The notes below the pieces were generated by a model that was given only the letters and a program-made list of their open reading frames with translations, was not told the origin of the DNA and searched no databases. This document shows, one piece after another, positions 1 to 8,376 of a DNA stretch of 64,000 nt. The DNA comes from Mycobacterium sp. 852013-51886_SCH5428379 (GTDB lineage Bacteria > Actinomycetota > Actinomycetes > Mycobacteriales > Mycobacteriaceae), in assembly GCF_001665575.1 (NCBI RefSeq), contig NZ_LZSU01000007.1, forward strand, positions 1 through 64,000, in the 5' to 3' direction. A program made the translations under genes and the position numbers. The stretch's first letter is position 1. Every line of letters starts with the position of its first letter.

Positions 1-613
1 GGTCATCGCGCTGTTTGTGCTTGGTCACGCCGCGCTTGCGGGCCCGTTCGGTGTCGTCCGGCTCGGGTCCGTCCTGGTCGAGCAGGAACAACATGCGATC
101 AGCGCTGTCCTTGAGCTCCTTCGGACCGGCACCGACTGCAGCGCGGACCAGGTCGACTTCGAACTGCCCACGGGTGGCCGGGTCGACGAAGCCCGGCAAT
201 TTGTCGACGGCCTTGCGGATGACATCGACGTGTTCTCCGTTGATGAGCCCGTGGGCTTGGGCCATCGCGGTGGCGGGCAACTTCGGCGGCAGGCACGGCC
301 CGGTCACCGACTGCCGCGGAGCCAGCAGGGCGGCTTCGGTCAGCCGGCGATTGGCCTCGCTGGTCGAGATGCGCCAGCGGACCGAGAGCACCTCTTTCCA
401 CGATTTGGCGCCCATCTCCTGCGGGGTGGCCTCGGCCTGCAGGCGGGCCAGCATGCGGTGGCTCACCGAGGGTAGTCGGCACACCAGGATTTCGAGTTCG
501 TCAAGCGCTGCAACGAGATCCGAACGGGCCAGCAGATCGACATCACCGGCGGCCACCCCGTCGAAGGCAGCCCGCAGCGCGGTTACCGCCTCTCGCAGAG
601 CCTCACCCGACAT
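1..613 (-). CDS. 13E12-family (DUF222) HNH endonuclease-like protein, 3' end outside window
   Basis: Only the N-terminal 204 codons are inside the window; the frame runs off the left edge, so the C-terminal HNH nuclease domain expected for this family is not visible. My translation from the ATG at 613 begins MSGEALREAVTALRAAF and continues through family landmarks such as MGAKSWKEVLS, a SEANRRL segment and a FVDPATRGQFEVDLV segment, typical of the DUF222/13E12 repeat family that is multicopy in mycobacteria. An in-frame ATG at 628 would put the LexA box inside the gene, so 613 is preferred. The cellular role of the family is not established; regulation by the SOS response is known for some M. 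tuberculosis members. Family assignment is from remembered family features, not a search. Confidence 0.8.
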   Translation of the reverse strand, partial: MSGEALREAVTALRAAFDGVAAGDVDLLARSDLVAALDELEILVCRLPSVSHRMLARLQAEATPQEMGAKSWKEVLSVRWRISTSEANRRLTEAALLAPRQSVTGPCLPPKLPATAMAQAHGLINGEHVDVIRKAVDKLPGFVDPATRGQFEVDLVRAAVGAGPKELKDSADRMLFLLDQDGPEPDDTERARKRGVTKHKQRDD

Positions 614-616
614 ACT

Positions 617-632
617 TCGAACATACATTCGA
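617..632 (-). promoter_or_regulatory. LexA (SOS) box upstream of the 13E12 gene
   Basis: The plus strand reads TCGAACATACATTCGA, an inverted repeat that matches the mycobacterial LexA consensus TCGAAC-N4-GTTCGA at 11 of 12 specified positions (A for G in the right arm). It ends 4 bp before the ATG at 613 of the leftward 13E12 gene, where bound repressor would block transcription or early elongation. LexA control of 13E12 genes has been reported in M. tuberculosis; here it is inferred from the motif alone. Confidence 0.75.
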
Positions 633-706
633 CCACCGACAAAAATCCTCAGCCATCTGGATCAGAACGCACTCGGCCTTGGCGGTACGCCGGGTGTCCC
701 AGGTCC

Positions 707-1531
707 TCACGTCGGCTGCGTGGCATCGATGGCCTGCTGGATCACTGCCGTCACCGCATCCGGATGCGAGATCAGCGTCAGGTGTGAGCCACCGTCGAAG
801 ACGGTGACCTGAGATCTCGCACGTTGCGCCATCGCATGTTCCGACGCGGGCGTGATGATCTGGTCACCGCTGCTGATGAAGTACCACGAGGGGACGTCCT
901 CCCACGCCGCGAACCGCGACGGCGTCTCGAAGGCACTCGTCGACGCCGCCCGCTGGGTCGCCCACAGCCGTGTCGCCTGGTCGGCGGGCAGATCATTGCC
1001 GAAGTGCCGCAGGAAGATGTCCCTCTTCAGGTACAGGTCGGAGGCACCGGCGGGTGCACCGGGATACGGAAGTCGGTCGAACAGTTCGCTTTCCGGCTTC
1101 TCGTTGAGCACCGAATCGGCACCGCTCAGCGAGCCGTTGGTCTCGCCGACGGCCGGCGCCGCGGCGTCGACGTACACCAGCGCCTTGACATTGGGGTTGC
1201 CGGCCGCGGCATTGGTGATCACCGAGCCGCCGTACGAATGTCCGGCCAGCACGATCGGACCCCGCACCGTCGCCAGGAAACCTGCGACATAATCGGAATC
1301 GGTGGTCAGGTTCTCCAGTGGATTGGCGATCGCCCGCACCTCGTATCCCCGCTGCTGCAGGGCCGCGACGACGCCGTCCCAGCTGGAGGCGTCAGCCCAC
1401 GCGCCGTGCACCAGCACGACGGTGGGCGGCAACCCGTCGAGAGGTGCCGCAGGCGCAGGGCCCGAGGCGGCGCCGAGCAGCGCAGCGGCCACGGCCACGG
1501 CGCGCAACCCCCGGGTCAGGAGGCCTGGCAT
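707..1531 (-). CDS. Secreted alpha/beta hydrolase
   Basis: A 274-residue serine hydrolase of the alpha/beta-hydrolase (AB hydrolase_6/EstC-like) type. Residues 1-28 form a signal peptide (arginine, hydrophobic stretch, then APAAP), so the protein is probably exported. The oxyanion region HGAWADASSW follows, then the nucleophile elbow GHSYGG near residue 98, a late acidic loop (SSGDQIITP) and the catalytic-type His in GGSHLTLISHP. A purine-rich stretch (AGGGG) precedes the ATG at 1531. It is the last gene of the leftward operon, 4 bp after the FAD oxidase stop, so it may act on an ester or lactone linked to the 2-hydroxy-acid pathway. The substrate is unknown. Confidence 0.8.
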   Translation of the reverse strand: MPGLLTRGLRAVAVAAALLGAASGPAPAAPLDGLPPTVVLVHGAWADASSWDGVVAALQQRGYEVRAIANPLENLTTDSDYVAGFLATVRGPIVLAGHSYGGSVITNAAAGNPNVKALVYVDAAAPAVGETNGSLSGADSVLNEKPESELFDRLPYPGAPAGASDLYLKRDIFLRHFGNDLPADQATRLWATQRAASTSAFETPSRFAAWEDVPSWYFISSGDQIITPASEHAMAQRARSQVTVFDGGSHLTLISHPDAVTAVIQQAIDATQPT

Positions 1532-1535
1532 CGAT

Positions 1536-3407
1536 TCATCCCCTGACGCCGATCTTGAAGATCAGCGTGGCCAGCGCACCGAAAGCGCCTCGCGCACTGA
1601 TGTAGAGCCGTTTGGTGTCGTAGCCGGCGACGTCCTTCATCGTTTCCGCCCCGAAGCGAGCCGGCGTCTGGCCGTCGATGACGGTGACGTCGGCCCCGAG
1701 CAGGGCGTGTCTGATGTGGTCCCGTTCGACGCCGGCGGCGGTGGCCACCAGCTCGCCGACGGAGCGCTCCGTGGCGGTGGTCGGGATCGCGACGCAGGTG
1801 ACGCCCTGCTCGTCGAGGTAGCGGTTGACCGACTCGAGGGTGGCGTCGGCGCCGACGACGAAGCTGAGGTTGCCGAGATTGACCGCCATGTCGCTCTTAC
1901 CGCCGATGGTCAACGGCGCATTCGGATCCGGTGCCCCGCCGCCGGCAAGGGCGGCCCGAACGGCCGCACCGAATCGGCTCACGTCCGGTTCGTCGGCGGA
2001 TCGTTCGGGCAGCATGACGCCGGGGTTGAGCAACCCGGCTGGATCGAACGCGGTTTTGATCGCCCGCTGGGCGGCGACCTCCACCGGGGTGAAGCGCTCG
2101 GTCATGAACGGGATCTTCTCGGTGCCGACGCCATGCTCACCGGTGATGGTGCCACCGAGTTCCAGTGCGGCGGCGATGATCTCATTGTTGGCCGCTTCCA
2201 GGGCAGAGGCGGCCAGCGGATTGTCCCTGTCGTAGAACGTCGTCGGATGCAGGTCACCGTCACCGGCGTGCCCGCAAACCGCGATGAACAGCAGTCCGTC
2301 GGAGTGGCGCGCGGCGGTGCCCTGGATGGCCTCCTGCATCTCGGGGATCCGGTCCCTCGGCACGGTGACATCACCGATGAAAAAGCCCTTGCCGCTCTGC
2401 ACCACCGAGTCGGGGGCGTGGAGCCGTCCGTACCAGAGCGCCTCGCGGTCGCTGTCTTCTTCGGCGATCCGCACCTCGGTGGCCCGCTCGCGCAACACCC
2501 GCTCGACGATCGGTTGGTCCCGCGCGACTTCCTCAGCGGTGCCGTCGATGTCGATGAGCACGATGGAGTCGGCGTCGAGCGGATAGCCGGTGTCGTAGAA
2601 CTGTTGCAGCCCGGCGATTCCCGCGCGGTCGAGCCACTCCACCGCGGCGGGGACCACGCCGGTGGCGATGATCGCGGCGATGGTGTCGGCGGCCTCCCTG
2701 GCGGTGGCGAACGCACCCATCAGGCTGTGGGTGACCGCGGCGATCGGCCGCAGGGCGACGGTGGCCTCGGTGACGATGCCCAGCGTCCCCTCAGAACCGA
2801 TGATGAGGCCCAGCAGGTCCGGCCCTTCGTCGTCGGCGCTGAACGTCGCCGTCGACCCGTCGGGCAGCACCACGTCGACCGACAGGATGTGGTTGTAGGT
2901 GACGCCGTATTTGAGGGCGTGCGGACCACCGGCGTTCTCGATGATGTTGCCGCCCACCGTCGCCAGGTGCGCGGAGACCGGATCCGGCGAGAAACACAGT
3001 CCGTGCGGACGCAGCGCCACCTGGAGATCGAAGTTGATGACACCGGATTCCACTTGGGCACAGCGTTTCTCAGGATGGATATGAAGAATCCGGTTGAGCC
3101 CGGACAGGTCCAGCAGGACCTGGCCCGCGGTGGGCATCATGCCGCCCGAGCAGTTCGACGCACCACCGCGCGGGACGATCGCCACACCGCATTCGGCGGC
3201 GAGCCGCATGATCGGTGCGATCTCCTCGCGGCCGTGCGGGCGGAGCAGCAGGCCGGCCACACCACCGACTCCCCAGAAGTCGCGGCCGCGTTCGACGAGG
3301 ACGCCCCGGTCGGTGGTCACCTCGCCGTGGGCCGCGGCGGCAGCGGCGAACCGCTCGACGGCATCGATGCCGACGATGCGCGATGTGTCAGCGGTCGTGT
3401 CAGTCAT
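1536..3407 (-). CDS. GlcD-type FAD-linked oxidase with an extra GlcE-like C-terminal segment
   Basis: A 623-residue FAD-dependent 2-hydroxy-acid oxidase or dehydrogenase. Residues about 45-270 form the FAD-binding (PCMH) domain with PRGGASNCSGG, an ATVGGNIIENAGG loop and a GSEGTLGIVTEAT segment; residues about 270-465 form the FAD-oxidase C domain with HAGDGDLHP and GEHGVGTEKI. GlcD proteins usually end near here (about 470-500 residues). This one continues for about 130 residues whose ending (KDVAGYDTKRLY then GAFGALATLIFKIG) resembles the second half of a GlcE FAD domain. The ATG at 3407 lies inside the tautomerase gene with AAGGAG upstream, so the two are translationally coupled. With the adjacent decarboxylase it probably oxidises a 2-hydroxy acid to the 2-oxo acid. 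Confidence 0.82.
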   Translation of the reverse strand: MTDTTADTSRIVGIDAVERFAAAAAAHGEVTTDRGVLVERGRDFWGVGGVAGLLLRPHGREEIAPIMRLAAECGVAIVPRGGASNCSGGMMPTAGQVLLDLSGLNRILHIHPEKRCAQVESGVINFDLQVALRPHGLCFSPDPVSAHLATVGGNIIENAGGPHALKYGVTYNHILSVDVVLPDGSTATFSADDEGPDLLGLIIGSEGTLGIVTEATVALRPIAAVTHSLMGAFATAREAADTIAAIIATGVVPAAVEWLDRAGIAGLQQFYDTGYPLDADSIVLIDIDGTAEEVARDQPIVERVLRERATEVRIAEEDSDREALWYGRLHAPDSVVQSGKGFFIGDVTVPRDRIPEMQEAIQGTAARHSDGLLFIAVCGHAGDGDLHPTTFYDRDNPLAASALEAANNEIIAAALELGGTITGEHGVGTEKIPFMTERFTPVEVAAQRAIKTAFDPAGLLNPGVMLPERSADEPDVSRFGAAVRAALAGGGAPDPNAPLTIGGKSDMAVNLGNLSFVVGADATLESVNRYLDEQGVTCVAIPTTATERSVGELVATAAGVERDHIRHALLGADVTVIDGQTPARFGAETMKDVAGYDTKRLYISARGAFGALATLIFKIGVRG

Positions 3408-3807
3408 CGTACTTGTGCTCCTTCAACCAGGCCTCTTCTTCCCCTGGCGCGGGTAACGCGCGGCCGCCCTCGACGGCGAGATGCGCTGGGCTGTTCTGGA
3501 TCACGACCAGGACCCGCTTGGCGGGGATTCCGGTCACTCGGGAGGCGGCCGCAGCGATCTCGGCGACCAGTTGGCTGCTCTGGGCCTCCGGGTGACCGGT
3601 ACGGACCCAACCGTTGATCAGCAGCGGCTGTGCGGGTTGTCCGTTGGTGTAGACGTTGTCGGGCGCCAACTCGTGGAAGACCACGTTGACGTAAGTGCCG
3701 GGGACGTGGTTGATCATCGAGTGGATCCTGGTCACTTCGGCCGCGAGTTCGCCTTTGACGTCCGTGCTCAGGACGGACGTCACCGTCGTACAGGTGTAGA
3801 CCGGCAT
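3400..3807 (-). CDS. Tautomerase-superfamily protein (cis-CaaD/MSAD-like)
   Basis: A 135-residue protein starting Met-Pro-Val-Tyr, so the mature N-terminus would be the catalytic Pro1 of the tautomerase superfamily. The length and the segments TRIHSMINHVPGTYVNVVFHE and LLINGWVRTGHP suggest the single-chain, cis-3-chloroacrylic-acid-dehalogenase-like branch rather than the 60-residue 4-oxalocrotonate tautomerases. It begins 3 bp after the decarboxylase stop and overlaps the next gene by 8 bp. The context suggests keto/enol isomerisation of a 2-oxo acid, but dehalogenase-type or hydratase-type activity cannot be excluded. Confidence 0.85.
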   Translation of the reverse strand: MPVYTCTTVTSVLSTDVKGELAAEVTRIHSMINHVPGTYVNVVFHELAPDNVYTNGQPAQPLLINGWVRTGHPEAQSSQLVAEIAAAASRVTGIPAKRVLVVIQNSPAHLAVEGGRALPAPGEEEAWLKEHKYDD

Positions 3808-3810
3808 CGC

Positions 3811-5427
3811 TCAGCCCAGGACCGGGAGATGCGACTGGGTGGGTATCACGAGGACGGTGGGCCCGTCGGCCTCGAGCGCGGCCTTGAATTCCCGGGTCAG
3901 TTCCTCGGTGCTGCCGACCGTCGCCGTCCGGCATCCGAAACCGGCTGCCAGCAAGGCGATGTCGAGATCTGGTAGATCCAGACCGGGGACGTTGGGAGTC
4001 TCCTCGAGGATGGCGAACGACTTGAGCACGCAGTATTCGCCGTTACGTTGCACCACGAACACGATCGGGAGCTTGTGCTGAGCCGCGGTCCAGATGGCCT
4101 GTATCGAGTACTGGAATGATCCGTCACCGATTGAGGCGACGACGGTCCGCTTGACTCCCCGGGCGCGGTCTCCGAGCGCGACGCCCACCGCCGCGGGCAC
4201 ACCCCAGCCGATACCGCCGCTGCCGGTCGCGAAGAAGCTGCCCGGGCGTCGTGTGGGCCACCACCGGATGAGATCGGCCAACGTGGAGGTGGACTCCATG
4301 ACGACCGCCGCATCCTCGGGTTTGACCGAGCTCAGCACCGCGTAGACGTCGTTGGGCAGCAGAGGTGCGGTGGCCATCGGGAGATCGCCGCTGAAGTCCC
4401 GGCTGAGCCCCGGCGGGGCCTTCCGGTCCGCCGGCACCTCCACCAGGTGCACGAGCTGTTCCAGGACGGTGCCCATGTCGCCGAGCAGGCTGTCGCCCAC
4501 CGGCGCCACCGCGGCGAGGTGCGGGTCGCCGGTGACCTGGATCAGCTCGGTTCCTTCGGGCAGATACTCGCCCGGGATGAAGGGGTAGTAGCTGAACACC
4601 TGGGCGCCGATCACGATGACCAGGTCAAAGCCACGCACGGCGTCGGCGACGCCGGCGATGGTCAGCGGCAACGGCCCCGCATACAGGGGGTGGTCCTCGG
4701 GGAACGAGCACCGGGGCGCCAACGGACCGCCGTGGACCGGCGCCCGCAACTTCTCCGCGAACGCGATGCCGGCATCCCAGGCGCCGGCGCGGTCCACCTC
4801 GGGACCCAGCACCAGCAGCGGTCGCTGCGCCCGGCTGATCCGGTCGGCGAACTCGCGTAACCGGTCCTCGTCGGGCTGGACGCGCCGGCTGACCGTGCGC
4901 ACCACCGCGGGGCCCAACGCCGGCTTGTTCCAGTCGTCGAGCGGAATGGACAGGAAGACCGGGCCTGCCGGCGGCTGGGTCGCCACCGCATATGCCCGCA
5001 TGAAGGCTCCGGGCACGTCCTCGGCGCGCGCCGGTTCATAGGCCCACTTCACCCAGGGCTGCGGCATCAGCGTCGCGTCCGGATTGTTCAGATAGGGGTC
5101 GCACAGCGTCATCTCGCGGGTCTGCTGGCCGGCGGTGACGATCATCGGCGTATTCGCCCGGTAGGCCGCGATCAGGCTGCCCATCGCGTTGCCGGTACCG
5201 GCCGCAGTATGCAGATTCACCAGTGCCGGCTTTCCGGTGGCCTGCGCGTAACCGTCGGCCATCGCCAGCACCGACGCCTCCTGGAGGCCCAGTACATAGG
5301 TGAAGTCGTCCGGGAAGTTCTGCAGGAACGTCTGTTCGGTCGACCCCGGGTTCCCGAACACAGTGGTCAGCCCCAGCTTGCGGAGCAGATCGTAGGTGAC
5401 CTGATGGACGGTCTTCTCGTCGGTCAT
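3811..5427 (-). CDS. mdlC: Benzoylformate decarboxylase-like ThDP enzyme
   Basis: A 538-residue thiamine-diphosphate 2-oxo-acid decarboxylase that follows Pseudomonas benzoylformate decarboxylase closely: NPGSTEQTF carries the active-site Ser, LQEA the cofactor-activating Glu, LHTAAGTGN the first active-site His and FPEDHPLY the second. The ThDP/Mg motif is SIGDGSFQYS followed by QRNGEY. The frame is open upstream to 5784, but that extension has no domain; the ATG at 5427 has AAGGA upstream and starts MTDEKTVHQVTYDLLRKLG, aligning with the family N-terminus. It heads the operon with the tautomerase and FAD oxidase, which fits 2-hydroxy acid to 2-oxo acid to aldehyde plus CO2 (mandelate-type pathway). 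Substrate inferred. Confidence 0.85.
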   Translation of the reverse strand: MTDEKTVHQVTYDLLRKLGLTTVFGNPGSTEQTFLQNFPDDFTYVLGLQEASVLAMADGYAQATGKPALVNLHTAAGTGNAMGSLIAAYRANTPMIVTAGQQTREMTLCDPYLNNPDATLMPQPWVKWAYEPARAEDVPGAFMRAYAVATQPPAGPVFLSIPLDDWNKPALGPAVVRTVSRRVQPDEDRLREFADRISRAQRPLLVLGPEVDRAGAWDAGIAFAEKLRAPVHGGPLAPRCSFPEDHPLYAGPLPLTIAGVADAVRGFDLVIVIGAQVFSYYPFIPGEYLPEGTELIQVTGDPHLAAVAPVGDSLLGDMGTVLEQLVHLVEVPADRKAPPGLSRDFSGDLPMATAPLLPNDVYAVLSSVKPEDAAVVMESTSTLADLIRWWPTRRPGSFFATGSGGIGWGVPAAVGVALGDRARGVKRTVVASIGDGSFQYSIQAIWTAAQHKLPIVFVVQRNGEYCVLKSFAILEETPNVPGLDLPDLDIALLAAGFGCRTATVGSTEELTREFKAALEADGPTVLVIPTQSHLPVLG

Positions 5428-5492
5428 GAGGTTTCCTTCGTCAACGGGTCGGGTAGTGGACTCGTCAAAATCAGACACCTTGCCGGGCCCGG

Positions 5493-5518
5493 GCGACCCC
5501 GTGGAAACCACGGGTCGC
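5493..5518. promoter_or_regulatory. Hairpin/palindrome in the divergent decarboxylase-LuxR promoter region
   Basis: In the 176-bp gap between the two divergent genes, GCGACCCCGTGG and CCACGGGTCGC flank AAA and pair over 11 bp with one bulged C. With no gene ending here, a terminator role is unlikely; it may be an operator for the neighbouring regulator. The motif itself is clear, its function is a guess. Confidence 0.4.
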
Positions 5519-5603
5519 ACGAAACCAGGCAGACCGGTATGGCCCTGGGCGGCCCATTTCTGATCGTGATTTCGGCCTGCCGTCGCGGCGCTGAGGTGCG
5601 AGG

Positions 5604-8366
5604 ATGACCCGCATGGGCCGCGAGGACGCCACCCGCGCCGCGCTACTGGGGCGTCGCCGCGAGCAGCGCCTGCTGACCGAGTTGGTCGACCGCGGGCGCC
5701 AGGGCCGCAGCGGCACCCTGGTTCTGCGTGGCGATGCGGGCATCGGAAAAACGACCCTGCTCGGCGACGCGATTGCTGACGCACCCGACCTCCGGACCAT
5801 CCAGATCAGCGGTGCCGAATCGGAGTTGGAGCTGGCCTACGCAGGCGTACAGCAACTGTGCACTTCTTTGCTGACCGGCCTCGATCGGCTACCGCAGCCA
5901 CAGCGCGACGCCTTGGAGGTGGCACTGGGCCTACGGTCCGGCGCCGTACCGGACCGGTTGCTGGTGGGGCTGGCGATCCTGTCCCTGCTCGGAGAGGCCG
6001 GCGCCGGGCACGCGACCATCTGCGTCATCGACGACGCGCAGTGGGTCGATCACGCGTCGATGCAGGCGTTGGCCTTCGTCGCGCGCCGGTTGGCCGCCGA
6101 CCCGGTGGTGATGATCTTCGCGGCGCGTCCCTTCGGCGCCGAGGAACTGGCCGGGCTGCCCGAACTCGTCGTGGGTAGCCTCGCCGATGCCGACGCCCGC
6201 GCCCTGCTCGAAGTCGTGCTGCCGGGCCGCATCGACGAGACCGTGCGGGAGAACATCCTGACCGAGGCGGACGGTAACCCGCTGGCATTGCTCGAGTTGC
6301 AGGGCGCGCTGGCACCCGCTGCGTTGGCGGGCGGCTACGGGCTGGCGGCCGCCGAACCGGTGGCGACGCGCATCGAGCAGACCTACGGCCGACGCCTGCG
6401 AGAACTGCCCCAGCCGGCGCGCACGCTTCTTCTGCTCGCGGCCTCCGAGCCCACCGGCGAGCCGACGTGGTTGTGGGCCGCCGCCGCCCGACTCGACGTG
6501 CCGGCCGACGCGAGTGTCCCCGCGGAGAAGAGCGGGCTCGTAACCGTGGATTCGCGTCTGCGGTTCCGTCATCCGCTGGTGCGTTCCGCTATCTACCGCA
6601 GCGCGTCGCCGTCAGAACGACAGCAGGCCCACGCGGCGCTGGCCGAGGTCATCTCGGGTCCCACTGCGGACGAGCACAGAGCCTGGCACCGCGCCCACGC
6701 CACGAACGCTCCCGACGAGGCGGTGGCGACCGCATTGGTCGACGCGGCCGAGCGGGCACGCCGCCGGGGCGGCGCGGCGGCAGCCGCGGCGTTCCTGGCC
6801 TACGCAGTGGAAGTGACGCCCGATCCCGTCGACCGGGCGGAGCGCGCCCTCGCGGCGGCCAGGGCGAAATTGGATGCCGCCGACCCCCCAGCGGCTACCA
6901 GACTGCTCGGCTGGGTGGCCGCGGCGGGGAGCGAATTACTCGATGCGCGAGCAGATCTGGTGCGGGCGAAGGTCGCCTTCGCGGCCCGGCGTGGTCGCGA
7001 TGCACCACCGCTGCTGCTCGCCGCAGCCGAACGGCTGCGGTCGTTCGACCCCGTCCTCGCGCGGGAGACCTACCTCGAGGCGTTGATGGCCGCGATGATC
7101 ACCGGCCGGCTGTACGCCGGCGAGCACACCTCGGCCGCGGCGATGGCAGAGGCGGCACGTCATGCGCCTCCCCCGTCGGATCCGCCCACGTCGGTCGACC
7201 TGTTTCTCGACGGGCTCGTCGTCCGGCTCACCGAGGGCCACGGCCCCGCAGCTTCGTTGTTGACGCGAGCAGTCGAGAAATATCTGGAGGACGACGAGGC
7301 CGGCACCGCCGATCCGCGCTGGCACGACATCACCAACCGGGTGATGCTCGATCTGTTCCTCCAGGACACCTACTACACCCTCAACGCGCGGCAGACCGCC
7401 ATGTTGCGCGCGGCCGGCGAGCTGACGATCCTGTCCGCCGCTCTGACCACCCATGCGGGGGCGTGTGTCACAGCGGGCGACTTCACTGCGGCCGCAGAGT
7501 TACTCGAGCAGTCCGACGCCATCGCCACGGCAATCAGCGCACCCCCGCACCGGTCCATCCGCACCTACCTCGCCGCCTGCCGCGGGCGGGACGACGAGGC
7601 ACAGCGGTTGGCGGAAGCCACGATCAGAGAGGCCACCGAACGCGGTGAAGGCAGCGAGGTCACCGTCGTGCTCTTTTCACTGGCAGTGCTGCACAACGGC
7701 CTCGCCCACTACGAGGACGCGTTCAGGGCGTCCGCCACGGCACTGGAGTTCGACGACGTCGGCATGACCGGCCATCTGCTCAACGAACAGGTGGAGGCCG
7801 CCGCGCGCACCGGCCGTCGGGACATCGCGGAATCCGCGGCCGGTCGGCTGATCGAACGCGCCGCGGCGTCACCGACCCCCACCGCCCTGGGTTATGCGGC
7901 GCGCGCGAGAGCACTGCTGTCCTCGGGACCTGACGCTGAACGCGAATACCTCACGGCGATAGCGGAATTGGAGAACGCCCCGCTCGATGTGCTCACCGCG
8001 CGCACGCACTTGATTTTCGGTGAGTGGCTGCGACGAGCGAACCGGCGTGCCGACGCGAGCAGCCGACTGCGCGTCGCCTACGAAAAGTTCGTTCAGATGG
8101 GGGCCGACGGTCTCGCCGAGCGGGCGCGCCGGGAGCTCCACGCGGCGGGTGAACCACAGCGCAAGGAGCGAGGTGACATCTCGATGACCACGCTGACGAC
8201 ACAGGAGAGCTACATCGCCCGGCTCGCCGGCGACGGCTACACGAACTCGGAGATCGCCGGCCACCTGTTCCTCAGCCCCCGCACCGTCGAATGGCACCTG
8301 AGCAAGATCTTCGTCAAACTCGGGGTGTCGTCGCGCCGCGAGTTGCGGCGCCTGCGCGGTGAATGA
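5604..8366 (+). CDS. LuxR-family regulator with AAA/STAND ATPase domain
   Basis: A 920-residue large LuxR-type (LAL/MalT-like) transcription factor. Walker A GDAGIGKTT lies at residues 43-51 and Walker B VIDDAQWVD at about 141-149; a long helical repeat region fills the middle, and a LuxR helix-turn-helix occupies the last 60 residues (TTQESYIARLAGDGYTNSEIAGHL region). Such proteins switch on target genes after ligand and ATP binding. It is divergent from the decarboxylase/FAD-oxidase operon with 176 bp between the starts, so it is the natural candidate activator of that operon. A second ATG at 5613 has better spacing from the upstream purine-rich GCGAGG. Confidence 0.88.
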   Translation: MTRMGREDATRAALLGRRREQRLLTELVDRGRQGRSGTLVLRGDAGIGKTTLLGDAIADAPDLRTIQISGAESELELAYAGVQQLCTSLLTGLDRLPQPQRDALEVALGLRSGAVPDRLLVGLAILSLLGEAGAGHATICVIDDAQWVDHASMQALAFVARRLAADPVVMIFAARPFGAEELAGLPELVVGSLADADARALLEVVLPGRIDETVRENILTEADGNPLALLELQGALAPAALAGGYGLAAAEPVATRIEQTYGRRLRELPQPARTLLLLAASEPTGEPTWLWAAAARLDVPADASVPAEKSGLVTVDSRLRFRHPLVRSAIYRSASPSERQQAHAALAEVISGPTADEHRAWHRAHATNAPDEAVATALVDAAERARRRGGAAAAAAFLAYAVEVTPDPVDRAERALAAARAKLDAADPPAATRLLGWVAAAGSELLDARADLVRAKVAFAARRGRDAPPLLLAAAERLRSFDPVLARETYLEALMAAMITGRLYAGEHTSAAAMAEAARHAPPPSDPPTSVDLFLDGLVVRLTEGHGPAASLLTRAVEKYLEDDEAGTADPRWHDITNRVMLDLFLQDTYYTLNARQTAMLRAAGELTILSAALTTHAGACVTAGDFTAAAELLEQSDAIATAISAPPHRSIRTYLAACRGRDDEAQRLAEATIREATERGEGSEVTVVLFSLAVLHNGLAHYEDAFRASATALEFDDVGMTGHLLNEQVEAAARTGRRDIAESAAGRLIERAAASPTPTALGYAARARALLSSGPDAEREYLTAIAELENAPLDVLTARTHLIFGEWLRRANRRADASSRLRVAYEKFVQMGADGLAERARRELHAAGEPQRKERGDISMTTLTTQESYIARLAGDGYTNSEIAGHLFLSPRTVEWHLSKIFVKLGVSSRRELRRLRGE

Positions 8367-8376
8367 GCGTTCCGCA

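Noticed and set aside
1302..3617. Long open frame on the plus strand across the FAD oxidase region
   Set aside because: Antisense to a protein with clear FAD-oxidase motifs; composed of Arg/Gly/Asp-rich low-complexity sequence typical of GC-rich shadow frames.
5428..5784. N-terminal extension of the decarboxylase frame
   Set aside because: It crosses the divergent LuxR gene start, has no domain and lacks the good ribosome-binding site found at 5427.
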